A DNA stretch of 64,000 nt from positions 1 through 64,000 of the forward strand of contig JAWKIF010000011.1 in NCBI GenBank assembly GCA_041394405.1, given 5' to 3'. Made by a program: the position numbers and the translations under genes. The notes under the pieces are model-generated. The model searched no databases and had not been told where the DNA came from. It saw only the letters and a list, made by a program, of their open reading frames with translations. Positions 52,625 through 59,567 of this stretch are shown here, piece by piece (within the stretch, counting starts at the first letter, position 1; each line of letters begins with the position of its first letter). The stretch is from Microthrix sp041394405. GTDB lineage: Bacteria > Actinomycetota > Acidimicrobiia > Acidimicrobiales > Microtrichaceae.

Positions 52625-52638
52625 CGAACGTGTGTTCG
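52625..52638. promoter_or_regulatory. LexA SOS box
   Basis: CGAACGTGTGTTCG matches the actinobacterial LexA operator CGAAC-N4-GTTCG. It lies 99 bp upstream of the DUF222/HNH start and beyond the aminotransferase stop (52655), so it belongs to the DUF222 gene. Confidence 0.8.
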
Positions 52639-52654
52639 TACGTCAAGTCGTTTC

Positions 52655-53872
52655 TCAAGGAACCTCGGCAGAGTCTCGGTGAGCCATCCCGGCCAGGCGT
52701 CGCCCGGCCTCGGCGATCAGATCCGGACGCTTGCAGAACGCAAACCGCACCAGCGAGCCGCCCCGCGCGGGGTCGACGTAGAACGCACTGAGCGGGATCG
52801 CAGCCACACCGACGGCCTCGGGCAGCCGTCGGCAGAACTCCATGCCGTCGGTGGCCCCCGTCCAGGCGGCGTCGGCGGTGACGAAGTAGCCGGCCTCGGG
52901 CGGACGCACCTGAAACCCGGCGGCCGCCAGCGCCTCTGTCAGCAGCCCCCGCTGGTGCTCAAGGTCGGCGCGGATTGCCCCAACGGGGGCATCTCCCATG
53001 GCCAGCCCGGCGACGACGCCATGCTGCAGCGCGCCCGAGGACGTGTAGGTGAGGAACTGCTTGGTGCGCCGCACCGCCTGGATCAGCTCGGGCGGGCCGC
53101 TGGCCCAGCCCACCTTCCACCCGGTCATGGCAAAGGTCTTGGCGGCCGATGACAGGGTGATGGTGCGCTCGAACATGCCCGGCAGGGTGGCCAGCGGTAC
53201 GTGGCGGTGACCGTCGAAGGTGAGGTGTTCGTACACCTCGTCGGTGATGACCAACAGGTCGGCCTCGATCGCAACCTTGGCGATCGCCGCCCGCTCGGCT
53301 TCGTCGAGCACCCGGCCCGTCGGGTTGTGCGGCGAATTGATCAACAGCGCGCGGGTGCGGTCGGTGACGGCGGCGGCGAGCTCGTCGGGGTCCAGGCGCC
53401 ACTCGGGCGGCCGCAGCGTCACCGGAACCAGCTTGGCGCCCGCCAGCGACGCGATGGCCCCGTAGCTGTCGTAGCTGGGCTCCAGCACCACCACCTCGTC
53501 GCCGGGCACACACACCCCCAGCAGTGACGCAGCCAGGCCCTCGGTGCAGCCCACCGTCACCAGCACGCCATGGTCGGCGTCGACGACCAAGCCGTAGTGG
53601 CGCCGCTGATGGTCGGCGATGGCCTGGCGCAGTTCGGGAATCCCGGTGCCCGGCGCATACTGATTGGGCCCGGCGCGCAGCGCCCCGGCGGCCGCCTCGA
53701 TCATCTCCCTTGGGCCGTCCTCGTCGGGTGCCCCCTGCCCCAGGTTGATGGCGCCGTGGGCCGCGGCCAGCGCGCTCATCCGGGCGAAGATCGTCGTTCC
53801 CACCTCGGCCAGCGGGTGGGCGTGCGCCAGCAACCGACCTGGGCCGCTGGATGCCTTGTCGCTGCGGTTCAC
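52655..53872 (-). CDS. Class I/II pyridoxal-phosphate aminotransferase
   Basis: 405 residues from GTG 53872, which overlaps the epimerase stop (GTGA). INLGQGAPDEDGP, NQYAPGTGIPELRQAIADHQ, VTVGCTEGLAASLLG, LEPSYDSY, LLINSPHNPTGRV, ADLLVITDEVYEHLTFDG, and the PLP lysine in LSSAAKTFAMTGWKVGW are family motifs. Resembles the kynurenine/glutamine-type or DapC (succinyl-diaminopimelate) aminotransferases. Substrate not certain. A frame extension to 53950 overlaps the neighbouring gene and is unlikely. Confidence 0.88.
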   Translation of the reverse strand: MNRSDKASSGPGRLLAHAHPLAEVGTTIFARMSALAAAHGAINLGQGAPDEDGPREMIEAAAGALRAGPNQYAPGTGIPELRQAIADHQRRHYGLVVDADHGVLVTVGCTEGLAASLLGVCVPGDEVVVLEPSYDSYGAIASLAGAKLVPVTLRPPEWRLDPDELAAAVTDRTRALLINSPHNPTGRVLDEAERAAIAKVAIEADLLVITDEVYEHLTFDGHRHVPLATLPGMFERTITLSSAAKTFAMTGWKVGWASGPPELIQAVRRTKQFLTYTSSGALQHGVVAGLAMGDAPVGAIRADLEHQRGLLTEALAAAGFQVRPPEAGYFVTADAAWTGATDGMEFCRRLPEAVGVAAIPLSAFYVDPARGGSLVRFAFCKRPDLIAEAGRRLAGMAHRDSAEVP

Positions 53873-54906
53873 GGCGCCACGGCGCTGCGGGGCGAACCGA
53901 CCAACCGGCCCGCCCATTCGGGCTCGACGTGTCCCTCGGCCACCATCCACCGGTAGGTGTCGGCAATGGTGCTCCAGCGGTCGCGAAACGCCATGCCCAG
54001 CGCGTTCAGGGTGGCGGACGAGTCCACCGGCACCATGCGGGTGGCGTCATCCATGGCCTCGCGGGTCAGCTCGAAGTCCACCGGCGGGCTCACCGGCGAC
54101 GCCTCCGCCAGACGTCCCAGCCCGCGCATCACCGGTCCGGGCACCCGACGGCGCCTGGGTTTCCTTCCGGTCATCTCGTCGAGGACGTCGGCCAACTCGG
54201 CCCACGACATGAAATGGCCGCCCAGGAGAAATCGGCGTGGCCCCCGTCCGGGTTGCATCATGGCCACGTGCGCATCGGCGACGTCGCGTACGTCCACCAC
54301 GTTCATGCCGCTGGGCAGCACCCAACGGTCGCGAATCCAGGTGATGGCGGCCTGATGCACCGCACCCAACGGTGGGCCCGGAGCGATCGGCCCCAGGACC
54401 CCGCCGGGGTAGGTGATGGTCACCGGGGCGCCCGCGGCCTGGAGACCACGGGCGAACCACTCGGCGTCGCACTTCGCTCGGGCATACCCGGCGGTCGACG
54501 TGTTCATGGGCGTGTCGAGGGTGATGTTGGCGCCCTCCTTGTCGAACACCGACACCGATGACACCGAGATGATCGGGTCGAGCCGTGCCACGGCGGCCAG
54601 CTCCAGCACGGTCTCCGCAGCGGCGGCGTTCACCCGGTTGACGTGCCCGGCATCGCTGCGCTTCAGGGCAACGGTGGCCGCAGCGTGCACCACCGCATCG
54701 CAACCCTCCATCGCCCGGTGTACCGCCGGCCGGTCGGTGGCATCCCCCGGCACGACGTCGGTGGGCTGCACCCCCAGCGGCTCGTAGACCGGTCCCACGC
54801 GCTCGGGCCGACGAGCCAGCAGGCGGACGTCGTGGCCATCTCGCAGCAACGCCGCTGCGGTGTGCGATCCGACAAATCCGGTCCCCCCGGTGATCAATAC
54901 CTTCAC
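53869..54906 (-). CDS. NAD-dependent epimerase/dehydratase-like SDR
   Basis: 345 residues from GTG 54906 (GGGAG about 6 nt upstream). Extended SDR: VKVLITGGTGFVGSHTAAALL (GxxGxxG), DAVVHAAATVAL, ISVSSVSVFD, active-site-type YARAKCDAEWFA (YxxxK), VTITYPGGVLGP. The C-terminal half has MNVVDVRDVADAHVAMM, RFLLGGHFMSWAELADVL. Similar to dihydroflavonol-4-reductase-like or 3-beta-HSD-like proteins; substrate unknown. The aminotransferase follows in a 4-nt overlap. Confidence 0.86.
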   Translation of the reverse strand: MKVLITGGTGFVGSHTAAALLRDGHDVRLLARRPERVGPVYEPLGVQPTDVVPGDATDRPAVHRAMEGCDAVVHAAATVALKRSDAGHVNRVNAAAAETVLELAAVARLDPIISVSSVSVFDKEGANITLDTPMNTSTAGYARAKCDAEWFARGLQAAGAPVTITYPGGVLGPIAPGPPLGAVHQAAITWIRDRWVLPSGMNVVDVRDVADAHVAMMQPGRGPRRFLLGGHFMSWAELADVLDEMTGRKPRRRRVPGPVMRGLGRLAEASPVSPPVDFELTREAMDDATRMVPVDSSATLNALGMAFRDRWSTIADTYRWMVAEGHVEPEWAGRLVGSPRSAVAP

Positions 54907-54929
54907 GTTGTCTCCCGTCGGTTCGGCCG

Positions 54930-55292
54930 CTACGAGGTGACGGTCTGTTGATACAGCGCGAGTCGGCGTTCCGAACCCTGGCGCACGTAGACGCTGGTCA
55001 TGACGCCGGTGAAGTCCGGGCCTCCGTCTCGATGGCCGGTGCCGGTATAGAGCAGCGCGGACGCGTCGGGGCTGATGGGCACGACGGAGGGATCGTCGAT
55101 CGCGTAGCCGCCCCACGGCGGCGCGTGTGACAGCGAATCGATCACCTCGCTGCGGTTCATCACCGTCCCGTTCGCGAGAATCATCCGGGCGTGTTCGGCC
55201 ATGATCGATCCGTAGAAGTCGCTGGCCGTGCCGTCGCAGAGCGACGTCCAGCCTGCGTGCTCCAGCTTGAGGAGTTCGCCAAGTTCGTCCAT
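54930..55292 (-). CDS. SnoaL/DUF4440-like small protein
   Basis: 120 residues from ATG 55292 (MDELGELLKLEHAGWTSLCDG). The sequence ADFYGSIM-type SDFYGSIMAEHARMILANGTVMNRSEVIDSL and the C-terminal strands ALLYTGTGHRDG, TSVYVRQGSERRLALYQQTVT follow the NTF2-like cone fold of DUF4440/SnoaL proteins. These range from cyclases and isomerases to binding proteins; function here unknown. It lies 23 nt upstream of the epimerase gene on the same strand. Confidence 0.72.
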   Translation of the reverse strand: MDELGELLKLEHAGWTSLCDGTASDFYGSIMAEHARMILANGTVMNRSEVIDSLSHAPPWGGYAIDDPSVVPISPDASALLYTGTGHRDGGPDFTGVMTSVYVRQGSERRLALYQQTVTS

Positions 55293-55387
55293 GGACCCGA
55301 CCCTACCCACCTGAATCGGCCATCCCAGACGGCTCCGGCTTGCAGGCCGATGTGGTGTTGGTATCTGTAGGTGTACCAGGCACAAGC

Positions 55388-55698
55388 GTGGATGCGGCAG
55401 ATCTCATTCGACAGGCGCGGTCACGGTCGGGCACGACGCTCCGCGAGTTGGCCAAGGCGGCAGCGAACTCGCATTCCGCGATCGCCGCCGACGAGGCCGG
55501 CACCAAGGTGCCCAACGTGGCCACGCTCAACCGATCATCGCCGCGGCGGGTTTCGAGTTGGAGGCCGACCTGCGACCGGCCGTCGATGGGCCAGGCGGTG
55601 GGTCTCGGGGGGCCGAAGTGGAGGAGGTGCTGGCCCTGGCCGAACAGTTCCCGGCCCGCCACGACACGCGGCTCACCTATCCGGTGTTCGGCCGATGA
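55388..55698 (+). pseudogene. XRE-type antitoxin/regulator, frameshifted
   Basis: GTG 55388 gives VDAADLIRQARSRSGTTLRELAKAAANSHSAIAADEAGTKVPNVATLNR, a Cro/C1 helix-turn-helix. One base is missing near 55530; in the next frame it continues as IIAAAGFELEADLRPAV and ends in AEVEEVLALAEQFPAR...YPVFGR with TGA at 55696-55698, overlapping the next ATG. The repaired protein would be about 103 residues. The pairing with a nucleotidyltransferase gene in an ATGA overlap fits a toxin-antitoxin unit (AbiE-like). Confidence 0.65.
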
Positions 55699-55922
55699 AG
55701 CTCACCGAACGAATCGTCGCTCTCCACGTGGAGCTTGACGGCGCTGGAGTTCCCCATGCGTTCGGAGGTGCACTGGCCTTGGCCTGGTGCACCCAGCGGG
55801 CCCGAGGAACCATCGACATCGACGTAGACATCTTCGCCGATCCATCGGATGCGGAACGGGCGCCCCCCTGTGGCCGCCCGGACGCGACTACGGCGCGCCC
55901 CGCGGGACGCGCCGTTGTCTGA
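55695..55922 (+). pseudogene. Nucleotidyltransferase-fold toxin-like gene, truncated
   Basis: 75 codons: MKLTERIVALHVELDGAGVPHAFGGALALAWCTQRARGTIDIDVDIFADPSDAERA, where the FGGALALA and D-x-D residues in TIDIDVDIF are those of AbiEii-type nucleotidyltransferases. After about residue 55 the frame becomes Pro/Arg-rich, a region with the local inverted repeat GGCGCG...CGCGCC, and stops, just before the thiolase gene. The C-terminal two-thirds are lost. Overlaps the upstream gene by 4 nt. Confidence 0.62.
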
Positions 55923-55961
55923 TGCGGGTTGTTCCGGCCCCCTGGATGAGGGCGGCGGTGT

Positions 55962-57164
55962 TCAGCTGAGGCGCTCGACCACCATGGCCATGCCCTGGCC
56001 GCCACCCACGCACATGCTCTCCACGCCGAAGGTCTTGTCCTGGCTCTGAAGGTTGTGGATGAGGGTGGTCATGATGCGGGCGCCGGTCATGCCGAACGGG
56101 TGGCCCAGAGCGATCGAGCCGCCGCGGGTGTTCAGCTTGTCCATGGGGATGCCCAACTCGTCGGCCGAGGGCAGCACCTGCGCGGCGAACGCCTCGTTGA
56201 TCTCGACGAGGTCGATGTCGTCGATCGACATGTTGGCCCGGCCCAGGGCCTGCTTGATGGCCTCCACCGGGCCGAGGCCCATGATCTCGGGGTTCAGGCC
56301 GGACACGCCGGAGGAGACGACCCGGGCCAGCGGGGTCAAGCCCAACTCCTTGGCCTTGGTGTCGGACATCACGATGACGGCCGCGGCGCCGTCGTTCAGT
56401 GGGCAGGCGTTGCCGGCGGTCACCGTGCCGCCGGGGCGGAACACCGGCTGAAGGCCGGACAGCTTTTCGGCAGTGGTGCCGCGACGAATGCCGTCGTCGT
56501 CCTTCACGACGGTGCCGTCGGGCAGCGTGATCGGGGTGATCTCCGCCTCCCAGTAACCCTCGTCCAGGCTCTGCTCGGCCAGGTTCTGGCTACGTGCGGC
56601 GAACTCGTCCTGGGACTCGCGGCTGACCTGCTTGTACTCGGCCACGTTCTCGGCGGTCTGCCCCATGGCGATGTACACGTCGGGCAGGTCGTCGTGCGGC
56701 GCCCAGTCCTCCTCGTTGCCCTCGGCCAGTTTGGCGGTGCGGGCCTCGGCCTCCTCGAAGAGGGGGTTGTGAGGGCCGTCCGCCATGCCGTGGATGAACC
56801 GGCTGACGGTCTCGACGCCGGCGGCCACGAAGCAGTCGCCTTCACCGGCCTTGATGGCGTGGGCGGCCATGCGGATGGTCATGAGCGAGCTGGAGCAGTA
56901 GCGGTTGACGGTGACACCGGGTACCTGGTTCCAGCCCAAAAGCACTGCGGTGGCGCGGCCGATGTTGTGGCCCGACTCGCCAGCGGGCTGTCCGCAGCCC
57001 ATGATGAGGTCGTCGATGATGTCGGGGGTGACCTGGGGCGCCTTGGTCATCAGGTCGGCTATCACCTGGGCGGAGAGGTCGTCGGGACGCATGTCCTTCA
57101 ACGAGCCCTTCATGGCCCGGCCGATGGGGCTGCGGGCGGTGGCGACAATGACTGCTTCGGGCAT
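55962..57164 (-). CDS. Acetyl-CoA acetyltransferase (thiolase)
   Basis: 400 residues from ATG 57164; GGAGGAA 3 nt upstream. Active sites: Cys90 in TVNRYCSSSLM, NEAFAAQ, His in ALGHPFGMTGARI, and Cys in MCVGGGQGMA. MPEAVIVATARSPIGRAMKGSL start and VFRPGGTVTAGNACPLNDGAAAVIVMSD are family-typical. Probably a beta-oxidation or steroid-degradation type thiolase rather than biosynthetic, because of the long central domain; substrate inferred. Forms a unit by itself. A near-palindrome lies just upstream. Confidence 0.93.
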   Translation of the reverse strand: MPEAVIVATARSPIGRAMKGSLKDMRPDDLSAQVIADLMTKAPQVTPDIIDDLIMGCGQPAGESGHNIGRATAVLLGWNQVPGVTVNRYCSSSLMTIRMAAHAIKAGEGDCFVAAGVETVSRFIHGMADGPHNPLFEEAEARTAKLAEGNEEDWAPHDDLPDVYIAMGQTAENVAEYKQVSRESQDEFAARSQNLAEQSLDEGYWEAEITPITLPDGTVVKDDDGIRRGTTAEKLSGLQPVFRPGGTVTAGNACPLNDGAAAVIVMSDTKAKELGLTPLARVVSSGVSGLNPEIMGLGPVEAIKQALGRANMSIDDIDLVEINEAFAAQVLPSADELGIPMDKLNTRGGSIALGHPFGMTGARIMTTLIHNLQSQDKTFGVESMCVGGGQGMAMVVERLS

Positions 57165-57204
57165 GGTTCCTCCGGGTAGGTGGTCGTAACGACACAACCG
57201 ATCT

Positions 57205-57224
57205 TGGTTACCCGATGGTAACAA
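57205..57224. promoter_or_regulatory. Palindrome upstream of the thiolase gene
   Basis: GTTACC (57207-57212), CGAT, GGTAAC (57217-57222), extended with TTG...CAA on either side to a near-perfect dyad. Located about 45-60 bp upstream of the thiolase ATG. It has the size of a TetR/GntR-type fatty-acid regulator operator; the regulator is unknown. Confidence 0.5.
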
Positions 57225-57268
57225 GGCGCGGCTCGGGCTCACGAGCCGACGGAACGGCGGCGAGTGTC

Positions 57269-58126
57269 TCAGCCCTGGTGGCCGGTCGTTGTCGGTTCCG
57301 TGGTCATGCCATCGAGGTAGCGCCGCGTGGCGCGCAGCTGGAAATACCGCGTTGCCGGCCCGCCGATGCGGGTGATGACGTTGCCCGGCCGCCACACGGC
57401 CTCGATGACGGCGGTGATCGTTCCGAGCGGGTCTCGTTCCACCAGAAAGCGCTCCTCTCCGACCTCGGGGTGGTGGGGCAACGTGGCGTAGACGAAGCCG
57501 AACCGGTCGGATTCGTGGGTCACCTCGACGATGCGGCAGGTGCCGGTGACCGACCCCGGGCCCACGGGGTAGGCGAAGGCAAGGGTGGTGCCGACCTCGA
57601 TCGGTGGCAACGCTGGTGAGAGTGCCATCCCCGCTGCGGCCTGCGCCCTCCAGTTGGTGACGGCCCGACGCGCGGCCTCAAAGTCGTGGTGCTCGGCGGA
57701 TCTCGTCCAACGATCGCGACGAAACCCGGGAGGTGCGGGTGCATGCAGCATGCCCGCCGGAGCCGTCGGCGTCGTGTCGGCCGCACCCGCAGCGAGCGCG
57801 GCCAGCGCTTCGGGGGAGGGGCGGCCGAGGTGCAACACCGGCATGGCGGTAGCTCCTGAGTGTGCTGGGGGGAACTGCAGTCCGGCGAGAGATGCCAGCC
57901 CAAGCAGCCCGAACCCCAGTGCGTTCAAGGTTCCGTGGGCCCTCACCATGGCATCGAGCGCCAAGTAGCGCCATCCGAGGGCCATCGACCACGCCCATCC
58001 GAGCGCCAGGGTCATGCCGAGCCCAAGGGCGGTCCCGGCAATCGCCAAGGTGATGCGCCTCGTGCCCTGGGTGCGGACGGCGAGGCGGGCCAGCATTGTT
58101 GCGGTCCCCAGTCCGGATTGGGCCAT
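57269..58126 (-). CDS. DUF1990 protein with YndJ-like membrane N-region
   Basis: 285 residues from ATG 58126. Residues of about 15-70 hold two membrane segments with LALGWRYLALDAMVRAHGTLNALGFGLLGLASL, which resembles the last transmembrane part of YndJ proteins. The C-terminal half is DUF1990: NWRAQAAAGMALSPALPPIEVGTTLAFAY, CRIVEVTHESDRFGFVYATLPHHPEVGEERFLVER and RPGNVITRIGGPATRYFQLRATRRYL. Much shorter than a whole YndJ, so the first membrane helices may have been lost or the start lies elsewhere. Function unknown. Confidence 0.68.
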   Translation of the reverse strand: MAQSGLGTATMLARLAVRTQGTRRITLAIAGTALGLGMTLALGWAWSMALGWRYLALDAMVRAHGTLNALGFGLLGLASLAGLQFPPAHSGATAMPVLHLGRPSPEALAALAAGAADTTPTAPAGMLHAPAPPGFRRDRWTRSAEHHDFEAARRAVTNWRAQAAAGMALSPALPPIEVGTTLAFAYPVGPGSVTGTCRIVEVTHESDRFGFVYATLPHHPEVGEERFLVERDPLGTITAVIEAVWRPGNVITRIGGPATRYFQLRATRRYLDGMTTEPTTTGHQG

Positions 58127-58154
58127 CGTCGATGTGCTCGGGCCAAACGATGCG

Positions 58155-58169
58155 CATGCGGAGCGCATG
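58155..58169. promoter_or_regulatory. VapB operator palindrome
   Basis: CATGCG (58155-58160), GAG, CGCATG (58164-58169): perfect dyad 17 bp upstream of the vapB ATG, where VapBC complexes usually bind to repress their operon. Confidence 0.55.
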
Positions 58170-58185
58170 TAAGTGTGCTTCGTTC

Positions 58186-58425
58186 ATGCCAAACGTCCAG
58201 ATCAGAAACGTGCCGGAAGGCGATCATCGTCGGCTCAAGGCGCGAGCTGCCATGGAAGGGCAGTCGCTCTCGGAGTTCGCGCTGGCCGTTCTGAGGCGCT
58301 CGTTGGATCGCCCGACCCACGAGGAGCTTGTGGCGCGGTTGGAGGCGGCCGGACCCGCTGCACGCCCGACTGGGCGCGAGATTGACGCTGCCGCGCTGGT
58401 TCGAGCGGAGCGAGACACCCGTTGA
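58186..58425 (+). CDS. vapB: VapB/FitA-type antitoxin
   Basis: 79 residues: MPNVQIRNVPEGDHRRLKARAAMEGQSLSEFALAVLRRSL, a ribbon-helix-helix DNA-binding domain (VQIRNVP strand, two helices), then a flexible Arg/Glu-rich tail that would wrap the toxin. The stop overlaps the TTG start of the PIN toxin, coupling the two. Preceded by a perfect operator-like palindrome, consistent with autoregulation. Confidence 0.85.
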   Translation: MPNVQIRNVPEGDHRRLKARAAMEGQSLSEFALAVLRRSLDRPTHEELVARLEAAGPAARPTGREIDAAALVRAERDTR

Positions 58426-58811
58426 TCGTCTTGGATGCCTCGGCGGTCGTCGAATTCGGGCTCTGGTCGGCCCGCGGGAAGCGGGTGGAGCAGATCATGC
58501 TGACCGACCCCTCGATGCACGCCCCCGAGTTGATGGTGGTGGAGGTGTCGCAGGTCATCCGTCGCCTCGTTGCCGGTGGTGAGATCACAGCGCAGCGAGG
58601 TGCGATTGCAGTTGGGGTCGCACTAGACCTGGATGCTGTGCGCTACGGCCACGATGCCTTGGTGATGCGCGTCTTCGAGCTGCGCCACCATCTCTCCGCC
58701 TACGACGCCACCTACGTCGCGCTGGCCGAGGCGCTGGGTGCCACGCTCGTCACCTTCGATGTGCGTCTGGCCGCGGCTCCCGGGAACAACGCAGCTGTTG
58801 TTGTCCCGTGA
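58422..58811 (+). CDS. vapC: VapC-type PIN-domain ribonuclease toxin
   Basis: 129 residues from a TTG at 58422 overlapping the vapB stop. The four PIN acidic residues are present: Asp5 (VLDASAVVE), Glu41 (VVEVSQV), Asp95 (YDATYVALAE) and Asp113 (TFDVRL). Acts as a Mg-dependent RNase, probably on tRNA or rRNA, when free of VapB. Appears intact, in contrast with the broken TA pair 3 kb upstream. Confidence 0.88.
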   Translation: MIVLDASAVVEFGLWSARGKRVEQIMLTDPSMHAPELMVVEVSQVIRRLVAGGEITAQRGAIAVGVALDLDAVRYGHDALVMRVFELRHHLSAYDATYVALAEALGATLVTFDVRLAAAPGNNAAVVVP

Positions 58812-59087
58812 TGGCCCGCCCCATTGGCACCGTGGCGCCGTCTCGGCCTCGGGCAGACCGTTGACGACGCCGGTGCGGTCTTTGGTGCGGCGTATCGGGT
58901 AGTTCGCCGAGATGAGGTATCGCCGGGGGGCCTGGCGGTTGCCAGGCTCCAATCACTCGTGGCGGACGGCTACGCCGAGTCCGGACGAAATGATGCGGTG
59001 CACGGCCGCTCGTCAGTCACTTCGCCCGCTTTGAGCGGCGGCGCGAGTTTGTCACCCGGTGGCGGTGGCGGTAGCGACGTACTGTCG
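58812..59087 (+). other. Upstream region of the sigma factor gene
   Basis: 276 bp between vapC and the sigma factor ATG. An open frame in the sigma gene's phase covers all of it but is not conserved-looking (Gly/Ser-rich). GTCACC near 59051 and CGACGTAC near 59075 could be promoter parts; no clear ECF motif. Confidence 0.3.
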
Positions 59088-59567
59088 ATGGAAGTGGATG
59101 ATCGGTCCGACGAAGCCGTCTACGCGGCGCACGCGTGCGAGTTGGTGCGCTTCGCCACGGGCCTGGTCGGTATCGACGATGCGCCCGACGTCGTCGTCGA
59201 CGCCTTTGTTCGTGTCGCCCAGTCGGACGTGTGGGGTGAGGCCAGGGATCGCAGGTCGCTGTGGGTTCGCGCAGTGGTGTTCGAATCAAGGTCCTTCGTT
59301 CGTACAGCCGTGCGTCGACGTGCCCGGGAGCGGAAGGTGGCGGTGCCAGCCGTTGCTTCCGCAGATCTCGCGTCCCACGGCGACGGCGACGGCGAGATTG
59401 CGACGGCGCTCGACGGGCTGAGCGCTCAGCAGCGCGAAGTGATCGTCCTGACCTACTGGGACGACCTCGCCCCCGCCTCCATCGCTGAGTTGCTCAAGGT
59501 TTCGGAAGGCACGGTTCGCAAGCAGCTCGCCCGAGCTCGTGCCCGGATGAAGGAGGCGTTGACATGA
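59088..59567 (+). CDS. ECF-type RNA polymerase sigma factor (SigE-like)
   Basis: 159 residues from ATG 59088. Region 2: DEAVYAAHACELVRFATGLVGIDDAPDVVVDAFVRVAQSDVW. Region 4: LDGLSAQQREVIVLTYWDDLAPASIAELLKVSEGTVRKQLARARARMKEAL, with a typical helix-turn-helix. Belongs to the actinobacterial SigE-like sigma-70 family. The stop overlaps (ATGA) the start of a single-pass membrane protein, the usual place of an anti-sigma or signal partner. Confidence 0.85.
   Translation: MEVDDRSDEAVYAAHACELVRFATGLVGIDDAPDVVVDAFVRVAQSDVWGEARDRRSLWVRAVVFESRSFVRTAVRRRARERKVAVPAVASADLASHGDGDGEIATALDGLSAQQREVIVLTYWDDLAPASIAELLKVSEGTVRKQLARARARMKEALT

Noticed and set aside
50592..52682. 696-codon plus-strand open frame through the 9-bp repeat and across the DUF222 gene
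   Set aside because: It is the antisense of the DUF222/HNH gene, whose family motifs are unmistakable; the repeat happens to be open in all frames because it has no stop codons.
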